DNA of 64,000 nt from Oscillospiraceae bacterium Marseille-Q3528 (GTDB lineage Bacteria; Bacillota; Clostridia; Lachnospirales; Lachnospiraceae), in contig JAGTTR010000002.1 of the NCBI GenBank assembly GCA_018223385.1, positions 117,521 through 181,520 of the forward strand, read 5' to 3'. Numbering within the stretch: position 1 is the first letter of the stretch; every line of letters begins with the position of its first letter. The position numbers and the translations under genes are program-made. Of this stretch, positions 37,366 through 45,426 are shown in pieces. The notes under the pieces were generated by a model. The model did no database searches, had not been told where the DNA came from, and saw nothing but the letters and a program-made list of their open reading frames with translations.

Positions 37366-38652
37366 ATGAACGAAGAGATCAAAAATATGTACGCCGCTCT
37401 GGGCATCCAGCCGGATGTGCTGGCGTTCGGCGAGAACATTTTGAAAAATCTGGAGAACCGTTTTCAGGAGATCGATACGGTAGCGGAATACAATCAGTTA
37501 AAGGTGCTCAAAGCCATGCAGGACCATAAGGTCAGCGATATCCATTTCGCGGCCACCAGTGGTTACGGCTACAACGATATGGGACGGGATACGCTGGAGG
37601 AGGTGTATGCGTCTGCGTTTCATGCGGAAGCAGCACTGGTGCGCCCCCAGATCACCTGCGGCACCCATGCGCTGGCCATTGCGCTGCACGGCAATCTGCG
37701 CCCCGGGGATGAGCTGCTGAGCATTTCCGGCAAGCCCTACGATACGCTGGAGGAGGTCATCGGCATCCGGCCCTCCATCGGCTCTCTGGCAGAGTACGGC
37801 GTTACCTACCGCCAGGTAGACCTGCTGCCCGATGGCAATTTTGATTTCGAGGGCATCCGCGCAGCCATCGGTCCGAAGACGAAGCTGGTGGAGATCCAGC
37901 GCTCCAAGGGCTACCAGACCCGGCCGACGTTGAGTGTGAAAAAGATCGGAGAGGCCATTGCTTTTGTGAAAAGCATCCGCTCCGACATCATCTGTATGGT
38001 AGATAACTGTTACGGGGAATTTGTGGAAACCATCGAACCTACAGACGTGGGTGCGGATATGGCAGTCGGCTCCCTGATCAAAAATCCCGGCGGCGGCCTG
38101 GCCCCCATCGGCGGCTATATCGTGGGCAGCCGTGCCTGCGTGGAGCAGGCGGCATACCGGACAACCTGCCCGGGCCTGGGACAGGAGGTTGGCGCCAACT
38201 TAGGCATCATCCAGTCCTTTTATCAGGGATTTTTCCTGGCGCCTACCGTGGTGGCCAGTGCCCTGAAAGGCGCGATTTTTGCAGCCAATGTGTATGAGAA
38301 ATTAGGTTTTCCTGTGGTGCCAAACGGCACGGAGAGCCGCCACGACATCATTCAGGCGGTGGAATTTGGCACACCGGAAGGCGTCATTGCTTTCTGTAAG
38401 GGCGTGCAGAGCGCCGCACCGGTGGATGCCCATGTGACGCCGGAGCCCTGGGCCATGCCCGGTTACGACAGCGATGTGATCATGGCCGCGGGCGCGTTTG
38501 TGCAGGGTTCCTCCATCGAATTGTCCGCAGATGGCCCCATCAAACCGCCCTATGCGGTTTATTTCCAGGGCGGCCTGACCTGGCCCCACGCTAAGCTGGG
38601 TATTCTCATGTCCCTGCAGAAATGTAAGGAAGCAGGCGTGGTAAAGCTGTAG
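37366..38652 (+). CDS. PLP-dependent methionine gamma-lyase family protein (YnbB-like)
   Basis: A 428-residue fold-type I PLP enzyme of the family once called aluminium resistance protein, annotated as methionine gamma-lyase family (YnbB in Bacillus). The probable PLP lysine is Lys239 in LIKNPGGGLAP; SGYGYNDMGRDTLE and ITCGTHALAIALHG are typical. True substrate is not established for this family. The start ATG 37366 has GAGGA 10 bases upstream; open frame before it is not conserved. Location after miaA is seen in many Firmicutes. Confidence 0.9.
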   Translation: MNEEIKNMYAALGIQPDVLAFGENILKNLENRFQEIDTVAEYNQLKVLKAMQDHKVSDIHFAATSGYGYNDMGRDTLEEVYASAFHAEAALVRPQITCGTHALAIALHGNLRPGDELLSISGKPYDTLEEVIGIRPSIGSLAEYGVTYRQVDLLPDGNFDFEGIRAAIGPKTKLVEIQRSKGYQTRPTLSVKKIGEAIAFVKSIRSDIICMVDNCYGEFVETIEPTDVGADMAVGSLIKNPGGGLAPIGGYIVGSRACVEQAAYRTTCPGLGQEVGANLGIIQSFYQGFFLAPTVVASALKGAIFAANVYEKLGFPVVPNGTESRHDIIQAVEFGTPEGVIAFCKGVQSAAPVDAHVTPEPWAMPGYDSDVIMAAGAFVQGSSIELSADGPIKPPYAVYFQGGLTWPHAKLGILMSLQKCKEAGVVKL

Positions 38653-38772
38653 GCAACGGTGGAAGTCTACTGTATTTCTATCAGATAAAATTTGCGGGAA
38701 TGACAGGAAATTGATGTCAGAAAATTGATTTCAGAAAACAGGGATGGAAACTGTTGGAAAGGAGGAAAAGAA

Positions 38773-39987
38773 ATGGATGTATTGGTGATCGGTGCGGGTG
38801 CATCGGGCCTGATGGCAGCCATCACGGCAGCCAAAAACGGGGCGAAGGTGACGCTTCTGGAAAAGGGCGCGAAAGCCGGGCGGAAGCTGGCGATAACCGG
38901 CAACGGCAGATGCAATCTGACGAACACGAAGATCGACGAAGAGAGCTTTCGGGGGGAACACCCGGACTTTGCTTTTGGTGCTTTCGGGCAGTTTGACGTG
39001 CAGGACACGGTCCGTTTCTTTTCCTCCATCGGTATCTATACGAAAAACCGGGATCACGGCCTGTATCCCTACTCTGACCAGGCGCCCCAGGTGGTGCAGC
39101 TTCTCATGGAGGAGGCACAGCGCCGGAAGGTAAAATGCAAATGTTCTACGGAGATCACGAAGCTGGAAAAGAAAGATGGCCGTTTTCTGGCCCACACAGA
39201 CGGGTGGACGTACGAGGCGGACGCCTGCATTCTGGCCTGCGGTTCCAAAGCCGCGCCGGAGACCGGGGCGGACGGCAGCGGATATGACCTAGCAGCAGGA
39301 TTTGGACATACGATGGTTCTTGTGCTCCCGGCACTCACCGGGCTGAAAGCGGAGAAAAGCCGGTATCCGAAGCTTGCCGGGCTTCGCTGTGACGGACGGG
39401 TGACGGTTCGCTGCGGGGACGTGTGCACCTCCTCCCGGGGCGAATTGCAGTTTACTTCCTATGGCATTTCCGGTATCCCCACCTTTCAGGTGAGCCATCA
39501 GGCGGTGCGATGCTGGGCCGAGGGAAAGCCGGTGGAGCTGTCCGTGAATTTCCTGCCGGATTTTACAGAAGCGCAGCAGCGAGCCTTTCTGGATGCAAGA
39601 TTGCAGCAGGCTCCTGACCGGTCGGCAGGCAGTTTTCTGGCAGGCCTGTTTCATCAGAAGCTCATCGAGGTGCTGCTTCTGGAAGCCGGCATCAAGACGG
39701 GAACGGCAATGGCGGCTGTCCCTGCAGAGAAAAAAGAGAAGCTGTACGGACTGATCCAGGCGATGCCGGCAAAGATGACCGGATACATGGATTTTTCCCA
39801 TGCCCAGGTGTGCAGCGGCGGTGTCAGCACGGAAGAAATCGACAGAGAGACGATGGAATCCAGGCTGGTGCCCGGACTTTATTTTGCCGGGGAACTGGTG
39901 GACATTGACGGCGCCTGCGGCGGCTACAATCTGCAGTGGGCCTGGTCCAGCGGGCACTGCGCAGGGCTTCACGCAGTAACGAAGTAA
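38773..39987 (+). CDS. NAD(P)/FAD-dependent oxidoreductase, HI0933/BaiN type
   Basis: A 404-residue flavoprotein. The N-terminal dinucleotide-binding motif GAGASGLMAA (7-16) is followed by LLEKGAKAGRKLAITGNGRCNLTN, the signature of the HI0933 (YhiN/BaiN) family. The C-terminal segment GLYFAGELVDIDGACGGYNLQWAWSSG closes the FAD site. The physiological reaction is unknown for most members; BaiN in a related bacterium is a bile-acid reductase, but that should not be assumed here. AAAGGAGG precedes the ATG. Confidence 0.9.
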   Translation: MDVLVIGAGASGLMAAITAAKNGAKVTLLEKGAKAGRKLAITGNGRCNLTNTKIDEESFRGEHPDFAFGAFGQFDVQDTVRFFSSIGIYTKNRDHGLYPYSDQAPQVVQLLMEEAQRRKVKCKCSTEITKLEKKDGRFLAHTDGWTYEADACILACGSKAAPETGADGSGYDLAAGFGHTMVLVLPALTGLKAEKSRYPKLAGLRCDGRVTVRCGDVCTSSRGELQFTSYGISGIPTFQVSHQAVRCWAEGKPVELSVNFLPDFTEAQQRAFLDARLQQAPDRSAGSFLAGLFHQKLIEVLLLEAGIKTGTAMAAVPAEKKEKLYGLIQAMPAKMTGYMDFSHAQVCSGGVSTEEIDRETMESRLVPGLYFAGELVDIDGACGGYNLQWAWSSGHCAGLHAVTK

Positions 39988-40076
39988 TATTGATCAGAAC
40001 AACACAATAGCAATATACAAGCTGCACATACAAATGCTGCTATAGAACAGAGACAGTCAGATATACGGGAAAAGAA

Positions 40077-40109
40077 TCGTACAGAACATTCGCATGGTGA
40101 TCTGTACGA
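40077..40109. other. Inverted repeat upstream of the second FAD gene
   Basis: TCGTACAGA (40077-40085) and TCTGTACGA (40101-40109) are perfect 9-base arms around a 15-base centre. They lie in an AT-rich 172-base gap, about 50 bases upstream of the ATG. The role is unknown. Confidence 0.5.
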
Positions 40110-40159
40110 CATACATGAACGGCATATGACACGATGAAAGTAAGGAGAATCGAGGAAGC

Positions 40160-41767
40160 ATGGGCCAGATTTATCAGATCAATCAGGTGAAGGTTCCTTA
40201 TGGAGCCACCGGGGAACAACTGAAAAAAGCAGCGGCAAAGCAGGCGGGATTGGACGGGAGCGTTTTTTCTTCTTTTCGAATCGTGAAGGAATCACTGGAT
40301 GCCAGAAAAAAGCCTCAGATTTTCCGGGTGTGCAACGTGCAGGTCACACTGACATCAGAGAAAAAAGCGGCAGCAGCCCTGAAAAAAGGGAAGCTCTTAA
40401 AGGTACAGGAGAAACCCTACACATTGCCTGCCGCCGGAACAGAAACCTTAAAGCACCGGCCGGTGATCATCGGCAGCGGCCCGGCAGGACTGTTCTGCGG
40501 CCTGCTGCTGGCAAAAGCCGGGTATGCGCCGTTGCTTCTGGAGCGGGGCGCATCGGCACCGGAGCGGAAGGAACGGCTGGAGCAGTTCTGGGCAGGTGGC
40601 ATATTGGATGTGCGGGCCAATGCCCAGTTCGGAGAAGGCGGCGCCGGGACGTTTTCTGACGGAAAGCTGAACACACTGGTGAAGGATCCCTTTGGCCGGA
40701 ACCGGGAAGTACTGCGGATCTTTGCCGAAGCGGGAGCGCCGGAGGAGATTCTGTACATGAACAAGCCCCATATCGGCACCGACATTCTCATCGAGGTGAT
40801 CCAGAATCTGCGAAAAGAAATCTGCGCCCTGGGCGGTGAGGTGCGCTTTTTCAGCCAGGTGACAGATCTGGACATCACGGACGGGAAGTTGACCGGCCTT
40901 ACGATTAACAATGAGGAAAAAACAGCGGCGGATGTGGTGGTGCTGGCCATCGGCCACAGTGCCCGGGATACCTTTGAAATGCTGCGGGAAAAGCCGCTGC
41001 ATATGGAGGCCAAGGCGTTCGCCGTGGGCGTGCGCATCGAGCATCCCCAGGCCATGATCCAGGCATCCCAGTACGGGGCCAATTGCCCATACGAGCTTCC
41101 TGCGGCCAGCTACAAGCTGACCCATACGGCAGAAAACGGCAGGGGTGTGTATAGTTTTTGTATGTGTCCCGGCGGCTATGTGGTCAATGCGTCCTCGGAG
41201 GAAGGTCGGCTGGCCGTCAACGGTATGAGCTATCATGACCGGGATTCCGCCAACGCCAACAGCGCCATGATCGTCACGGTGACGCCGGAGGATTTTCCGT
41301 CGCAGGATCCGCTGGGGGGCGTGGCTTTTCAGCGGGCACTGGAAGAGAAAGCCTTTGCCTTAGGAGCGGGCCGGATCCCCCAGCAGCTGTTCGGAGATTT
41401 CTGTGCAGGAAAGGTGTCCGAAGCATACGGGGATTTTGCAAGCTGTACCAAGGGCGCGACTGCCTTTGCCAATCTGCGGGAGCTGTTTCCCGAGGCGATC
41501 AATGCGGCACTGGAAGAGGGGATCAAAGCCAGCGGCCGGAAGATCAAAGGCTTTGACCGGCCCGATGCCATTCTCTCCGGCGTGGAGAGCCGGACGTCAT
41601 CGCCGGTGCGGATCAGCCGGGATGAGATGTGCCAGTCACCGGTGCAGGGCATTTATCCCTGCGGGGAAGGCGCCGGATATGCCGGGGGAATCACGTCTGC
41701 GGCCATGGACGGCATGAAAGTGGCGGAGGAGATTATTAAGAGATATGCGCCTCCGCGCCAGTGTTAA
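40160..41767 (+). CDS. Large NAD(P)/FAD-dependent dehydrogenase of unknown substrate
   Basis: A 535-residue flavoprotein of the family annotated as uncharacterised FAD-dependent dehydrogenase. An N-terminal domain (about 1-95) precedes the FAD motif GSGPAGLFCGLLLAKAG (about 104-120). FGEGGAGTFSDGKLNT and the C-terminal GIYPCGEGAGYAGGITSAAMDGMKVAE are conserved in this family. The biological reaction is unknown. AAGGAGA precedes the ATG at about 10 bases. It follows another FAD oxidoreductase, separated by a gap with an inverted repeat. Confidence 0.88.
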   Translation: MGQIYQINQVKVPYGATGEQLKKAAAKQAGLDGSVFSSFRIVKESLDARKKPQIFRVCNVQVTLTSEKKAAAALKKGKLLKVQEKPYTLPAAGTETLKHRPVIIGSGPAGLFCGLLLAKAGYAPLLLERGASAPERKERLEQFWAGGILDVRANAQFGEGGAGTFSDGKLNTLVKDPFGRNREVLRIFAEAGAPEEILYMNKPHIGTDILIEVIQNLRKEICALGGEVRFFSQVTDLDITDGKLTGLTINNEEKTAADVVVLAIGHSARDTFEMLREKPLHMEAKAFAVGVRIEHPQAMIQASQYGANCPYELPAASYKLTHTAENGRGVYSFCMCPGGYVVNASSEEGRLAVNGMSYHDRDSANANSAMIVTVTPEDFPSQDPLGGVAFQRALEEKAFALGAGRIPQQLFGDFCAGKVSEAYGDFASCTKGATAFANLRELFPEAINAALEEGIKASGRKIKGFDRPDAILSGVESRTSSPVRISRDEMCQSPVQGIYPCGEGAGYAGGITSAAMDGMKVAEEIIKRYAPPRQC

Positions 41768-41790
41768 AGAAAAATTAAGAACAAAAATTC

Positions 41791-41819
41791 TATACAATGA
41801 AATAACTGTGTGGTAGAAT
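41791..41819 (+). promoter_or_regulatory. Possible promoter for DUF4321-radC-mre genes
   Basis: TATACA (41791-41796) is 17 bases from TAGAAT (41814-41819), which has an extended TGG. The start would be upstream of a terminator-like hairpin, giving a leader of about 110 bases. Confidence 0.45.
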
Positions 41820-41876
41820 AAACAATGTATGTAAGCAGAACTGATGTTTACATAATATTTTTATGACAACCACAGG

Positions 41877-41912
41877 AACCGGAATTCTGTTTTTGTGGGA
41901 TTCCGGTTTTGT
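41877..41912 (+). terminator. Terminator hairpin before the DUF4321 gene
   Basis: AACCGGAAT pairs with ATTCCGGTT (9 pairs) and is followed by TTGTT. It may end the FAD gene transcript or act as an attenuator in the next leader. An alternative pairing CCACA/TGTGG (41870-41874, 41894-41898) would disrupt it. Confidence 0.75.
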
Positions 41913-41937
41913 TACTTAGGATGGAGGTATGACACAA

Positions 41938-42186
41938 ATGAAGAAGAACTCCTGGGCCCTGTTCCTGCTCATTCTTGCCGGCATTGTACTGGGTGGATTT
42001 ATCGGCTCGCTGGCATCGGATGCAGGGGTGTTTGGCTGGCTTGGCTACGGCCAGAGCTTCGGGATGGACAGTCCGCTTGTGCTGAATCTGGGTGTGCTTG
42101 TCATAACGTTCGGACTGTCGATTCATATTACCATGGCCAGTATCATTGGCGTGGTCATTGCCATTATCATTTATCGGCTGCTGTAA
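41938..42186 (+). CDS. DUF4321 small membrane protein
   Basis: An 82-residue protein with two predicted membrane helices (about 4-25 and 47-79) and little else. It matches the small clostridial family DUF4321, found next to radC and mreB. The start is ATG 41938, 10 bases after GGAGG; an ATG nine bases earlier is too close to that site. Its constant place next to the shape genes suggests a link to cell envelope work, but nothing direct is known. Confidence 0.82.
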   Translation: MKKNSWALFLLILAGIVLGGFIGSLASDAGVFGWLGYGQSFGMDSPLVLNLGVLVITFGLSIHITMASIIGVVIAIIIYRLL

Positions 42187-42247
42187 GCAGATGGCGAACC
42201 TGTTGTGTGACGATAGAAGAGAGTCATGAGAAACAGGAGGAATCGCT

Positions 42248-42976
42248 ATGAAAAGAATGGAACAACGAGAACAGACGGCATCGGAGGAACGAAAGGGCAT
42301 CTTGAGCCTGCCTCCGGAGGAACGCCCCTATGAGAAATGCCTGGAGCAGGGCTGCCAGGCGCTGTCGGATGCAGAGCTTCTGGCTGTGATCATCCGCACA
42401 GGGGCAGTGGGAGATACGTCTGTGGACCTAGCCAGAAGGGTACTGGATCTGGGCGGCAGACAGGGGAATCTGGCAGGCCTTTGCGGGCTGTCCGTGCAGG
42501 AGCTGACTTCTGTGAAGGGCATCGGTAGGGTGAAAGCCATACAGATTCAGTGTATTGCGGAGCTTTCCAGGCGCATGGCCAAGAGCCGGGCGCGGGACGG
42601 CTTATGCTTTCATGATCCCGCCAGCATCGCGGATTTCTATATGGAAGATCTGCGGCACGAGGAGCGGGAGCAGTGCAGAGTGATGATGCTGAATACGAGA
42701 AGCATGCTGCTGGCAGAAAAGCAGCTGTCCGTGGGCACGGTCAATGCTTCTCTCATATCTGCCAGAGAAATTTTTCTCGAGGCACTCAAATGCCAGGCAG
42801 TATATATTATTCTGATACACAATCACCCCAGCGGAGATCCGCATCCCAGCAGGGAAGACATTCTGCTGACCAAGCGGGTATGGGAAGCCGGGGAGCTGAT
42901 TGGGATTTCGCTTCTGGATCATATCATTATCGGAGACAGAAGCTATGTAAGTTTACGGGAAGAGAATTTAATGTAG
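42248..42976 (+). CDS. radC: RadC family JAB-domain protein
   Basis: A 242-residue UPF0758 protein. The N-terminal helix-hairpin-helix region (about 30-100, LSVQELTSVKGIGRVKAIQI) is followed by a JAB1/MPN-type domain with metal-binding HNHPSGDPHPSRED (about 190-203). The historical link to DNA repair is not well supported and its function is unknown. It lies upstream of mreB, as in Bacillus and clostridia. GGAGGAA precedes the ATG at 8 bases. Confidence 0.93.
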   Translation: MKRMEQREQTASEERKGILSLPPEERPYEKCLEQGCQALSDAELLAVIIRTGAVGDTSVDLARRVLDLGGRQGNLAGLCGLSVQELTSVKGIGRVKAIQIQCIAELSRRMAKSRARDGLCFHDPASIADFYMEDLRHEEREQCRVMMLNTRSMLLAEKQLSVGTVNASLISAREIFLEALKCQAVYIILIHNHPSGDPHPSREDILLTKRVWEAGELIGISLLDHIIIGDRSYVSLREENLM

Positions 42977-42991
42977 GAAAGGAAGAACGAT

Positions 42992-43993
42992 ATGACCGCA
43001 TTTGGTATCGATCTTGGAACAAGTAATATTAAAATTTATAATTCGGCGACAGATAAGATCATGAATCAGAAAAATATTGTTGCCATTGTCAACCGCAACC
43101 AGCTGTTTTCTTTGGGAAATGAGGCGTTTGAGGCGTATGAGAAGGCACCGGCCAACATCCGGGTGTCTTTTCCCATGAGCTACGGTGTGATCGCGGATTT
43201 CAACAACATGCAGACGATCCTGCAGGTGTTCATCGAGCACAGCGGCAAGGGCAACCTGCGCGGCTCGGAATATTACATGGCAGTTCCTACCGATATCACA
43301 GATGTGGAGAAGCGTGCGTTCTTTGACCTGGTGGAAAGTTCCGGCCTTCGGGCCAGAAGGGTATTTCTGGTGGAAAAAGCGCTGGCAGACGGACTGGGCG
43401 TAGGTCTTGACATTCGCAGTGCCAGAGGAACGATGATGGTCAACATGGGCGCGGATACGACAGAGATTTCCATCATCAATCTGGGCGGTATCGTTCTGAG
43501 CAAGCTCATCAAGATCGGCGGCAACAAGTTTGACGAGGCCATCCAGACGAACATCCGCCGGGAATATAATCTGGTCATCGGCAGCAAGACGTCTGAGGCC
43601 ATCAAAAAACAGCTGGCCTATGCGACGGAGCCGGACGAGGGCAGCGGTTTTGTGTACGGCAGAGACATTGTGACCGGTCTGCCTGCGGAGCTGCAGGTGT
43701 CCTCTGACTTCATCTATGATGCCATCAAGGAGCATATCCACTCTATCATTGATACGATCCGCGTCATTCTAGAGCGGACACCGCCGGAACTGGCAGCAGA
43801 TATCATCCGGGACGGCATTTACCTCACCGGTGGTTCCTCTAACATCCGCAACATCCCGGAGCTGATCACCAAGGAGACGAAGCTGAAGGTCAATACCTTC
43901 GACTCCCCGGCAGAGAGCGTGGCAAGAGGACTGTCCCGCCTGATCAAGGAAGGGCAGTACCGGAGCCTGGCCTACACCAACAACGGTAAATAA
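42992..43993 (+). CDS. mreB: Rod-shape determining protein MreB
   Basis: A 333-residue actin-like ATPase that forms membrane-bound filaments guiding cylindrical wall growth. Phosphate-binding loops GIDLGTSNIKIY (5-16) and MVNMGADTTEISIINLGGIV are present, as is ITGGSSN-like LTGGSSNIRNIPEL near the C-terminus. It begins a run of mreC, mreD and the PBP2 gene, which form the elongation complex together with rodA further on. AAAGGAAG precedes the ATG. Confidence 0.96.
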   Translation: MTAFGIDLGTSNIKIYNSATDKIMNQKNIVAIVNRNQLFSLGNEAFEAYEKAPANIRVSFPMSYGVIADFNNMQTILQVFIEHSGKGNLRGSEYYMAVPTDITDVEKRAFFDLVESSGLRARRVFLVEKALADGLGVGLDIRSARGTMMVNMGADTTEISIINLGGIVLSKLIKIGGNKFDEAIQTNIRREYNLVIGSKTSEAIKKQLAYATEPDEGSGFVYGRDIVTGLPAELQVSSDFIYDAIKEHIHSIIDTIRVILERTPPELAADIIRDGIYLTGGSSNIRNIPELITKETKLKVNTFDSPAESVARGLSRLIKEGQYRSLAYTNNGK

Positions 43994-44032
43994 TGAAAAA
44001 GCAAGTGCAGATAGGAAATGTGAGTATACAAT

Positions 44033-44890
44033 ATGAGACGAAAATCAAAATTTTCTCTTCCAAGTAAATATATGCTTCTTCTGCTGACCATTCTCTGTGT
44101 CGGCATGATGTTTGTCACCTTCGTGACCAACGTCAACCTGGAGCCGGTGCAGACCGTGTCCGGCTATGTGATCGTGCCGATCCAGAAGGGCATCAACAAC
44201 ATCGGCCTGTGGCTCAGCGACAAGGTGGATTACCGGCAGACGCTGCAGGAACTGCAGGCGGAGAACCAGCAGCTGAAGGAGAAGGTCAACGAGCTGACCA
44301 TTGAAAACAGTGAGCTGGTACAGGACACGTACGAGCTGGGACGGCTGCGGGATATGTATCAGCTGGATGCCAAATATCCGGGCTATACGAAAGTGGCGGC
44401 CCGCGTCATCGGCAAGGATGCCGGCAACTGGTTTTCCACGTTTATGATCGACAAGGGCACCGATGACGGCATCAACATCGACTGCAACGTGATCGCAGAC
44501 GGCGGCCTGGTGGGCATCGTCACCCGGGTGGGAAAGGACTGGGCATCTGTCCGTTCCATCATTGATGATTCCAGCAACGTGAGCGCCATGACGCTTTCCA
44601 CGTCGGATACGTGTATCGTCAAGGGCGATCTGGAGCTGATGAGCGACGGCCATATCCAGCTGATGCAGCTTTTGGATGAGGCAGATAAGATCCAGGTGGG
44701 AGAAGAGATCGTCACCTCCAACATCAGCGTCAAGTATCTGGAGGGCATTCCCATCGGCTACGTCAGCGAGCTTTCCTATGATGCCAATAAGCTGACGAAA
44801 TCCGGCACGATCACGCCCATCGCAGATTTTCAGCATCTGCAGGAGGTGCTGGTCATCACAGACCGCAAGGAAATGCCTGCGGCAGAATAA
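44033..44890 (+). CDS. mreC: Rod-shape determining protein MreC
   Basis: A 285-residue bitopic membrane protein. One N-terminal helix (about 12-32) is followed by a coiled coil (about 65-105, ELQAENQQLKEKVNELTIENSEL) and a C-terminal beta-barrel domain (about 120-275, KDAGNWFSTFMIDKGTDDGI). It links MreB with PBP2 at the outer membrane face. mreD starts 23 bases after it. AGGAAATG is the likely ribosome site. Confidence 0.95.
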   Translation: MRRKSKFSLPSKYMLLLLTILCVGMMFVTFVTNVNLEPVQTVSGYVIVPIQKGINNIGLWLSDKVDYRQTLQELQAENQQLKEKVNELTIENSELVQDTYELGRLRDMYQLDAKYPGYTKVAARVIGKDAGNWFSTFMIDKGTDDGINIDCNVIADGGLVGIVTRVGKDWASVRSIIDDSSNVSAMTLSTSDTCIVKGDLELMSDGHIQLMQLLDEADKIQVGEEIVTSNISVKYLEGIPIGYVSELSYDANKLTKSGTITPIADFQHLQEVLVITDRKEMPAAE

Positions 44891-44913
44891 AGATACGGAA
44901 AGGCGGTACAAGG

Positions 44914-45423
44914 GTGCTTCGCGTTTTAGCTGATTTTTTGATGATCATCATATGTTTTATTCTGCAGAACACGGTGTTCCAGGCGCTGGCTCTGGCTTCC
45001 ATCAGTCCGAACCTGCTGGTCATTCTCACGTCCAGCATGGGCTTGATGCGGGGCAAGAAGGAAGGCATGCTGGTGGGATTTTTCTGCGGATTTCTGGTGG
45101 ATATTTTTTATGGGGATCTGTTCGGGTTCTATGCACTGGTGTACATGTATATCGGCTATGTGAACGGATTTTTCAATAAGATTTTTTATGACGACGATAT
45201 CAAGCTTCCCATGCTGGTCATTTCTGCCAGTGAATTTCTGTATAGCCTGATCGTCTATGTCTTTTTGTTCCTGATCCGGACAAGATTTAATTTCGGGTAT
45301 TATTTTATCCATATCATCATTCCGGAGCTTGTATATACGATTGTTGTGACGCTGTTCCTGTACCGTCTGATCAACGGTGTCAATCGGAAGCTGGAACAGC
45401 CGGAAAAAAGAAGGAGTGCTTAG
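44914..45423 (+). CDS. mreD: Rod-shape determining protein MreD
   Basis: A 169-residue integral membrane protein with about five to six helices covering nearly the whole length. It belongs with MreC and stabilises the elongation complex. Start is GTG 44914 after AAAGGCGG. The PBP2 gene begins three bases after the mreD stop. MreD proteins are poorly conserved, so the call rests on position and topology as well as sequence. Confidence 0.92.
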   Translation: MLRVLADFLMIIICFILQNTVFQALALASISPNLLVILTSSMGLMRGKKEGMLVGFFCGFLVDIFYGDLFGFYALVYMYIGYVNGFFNKIFYDDDIKLPMLVISASEFLYSLIVYVFLFLIRTRFNFGYYFIHIIIPELVYTIVVTLFLYRLINGVNRKLEQPEKRRSA

Positions 45424-45426
45424 CTT

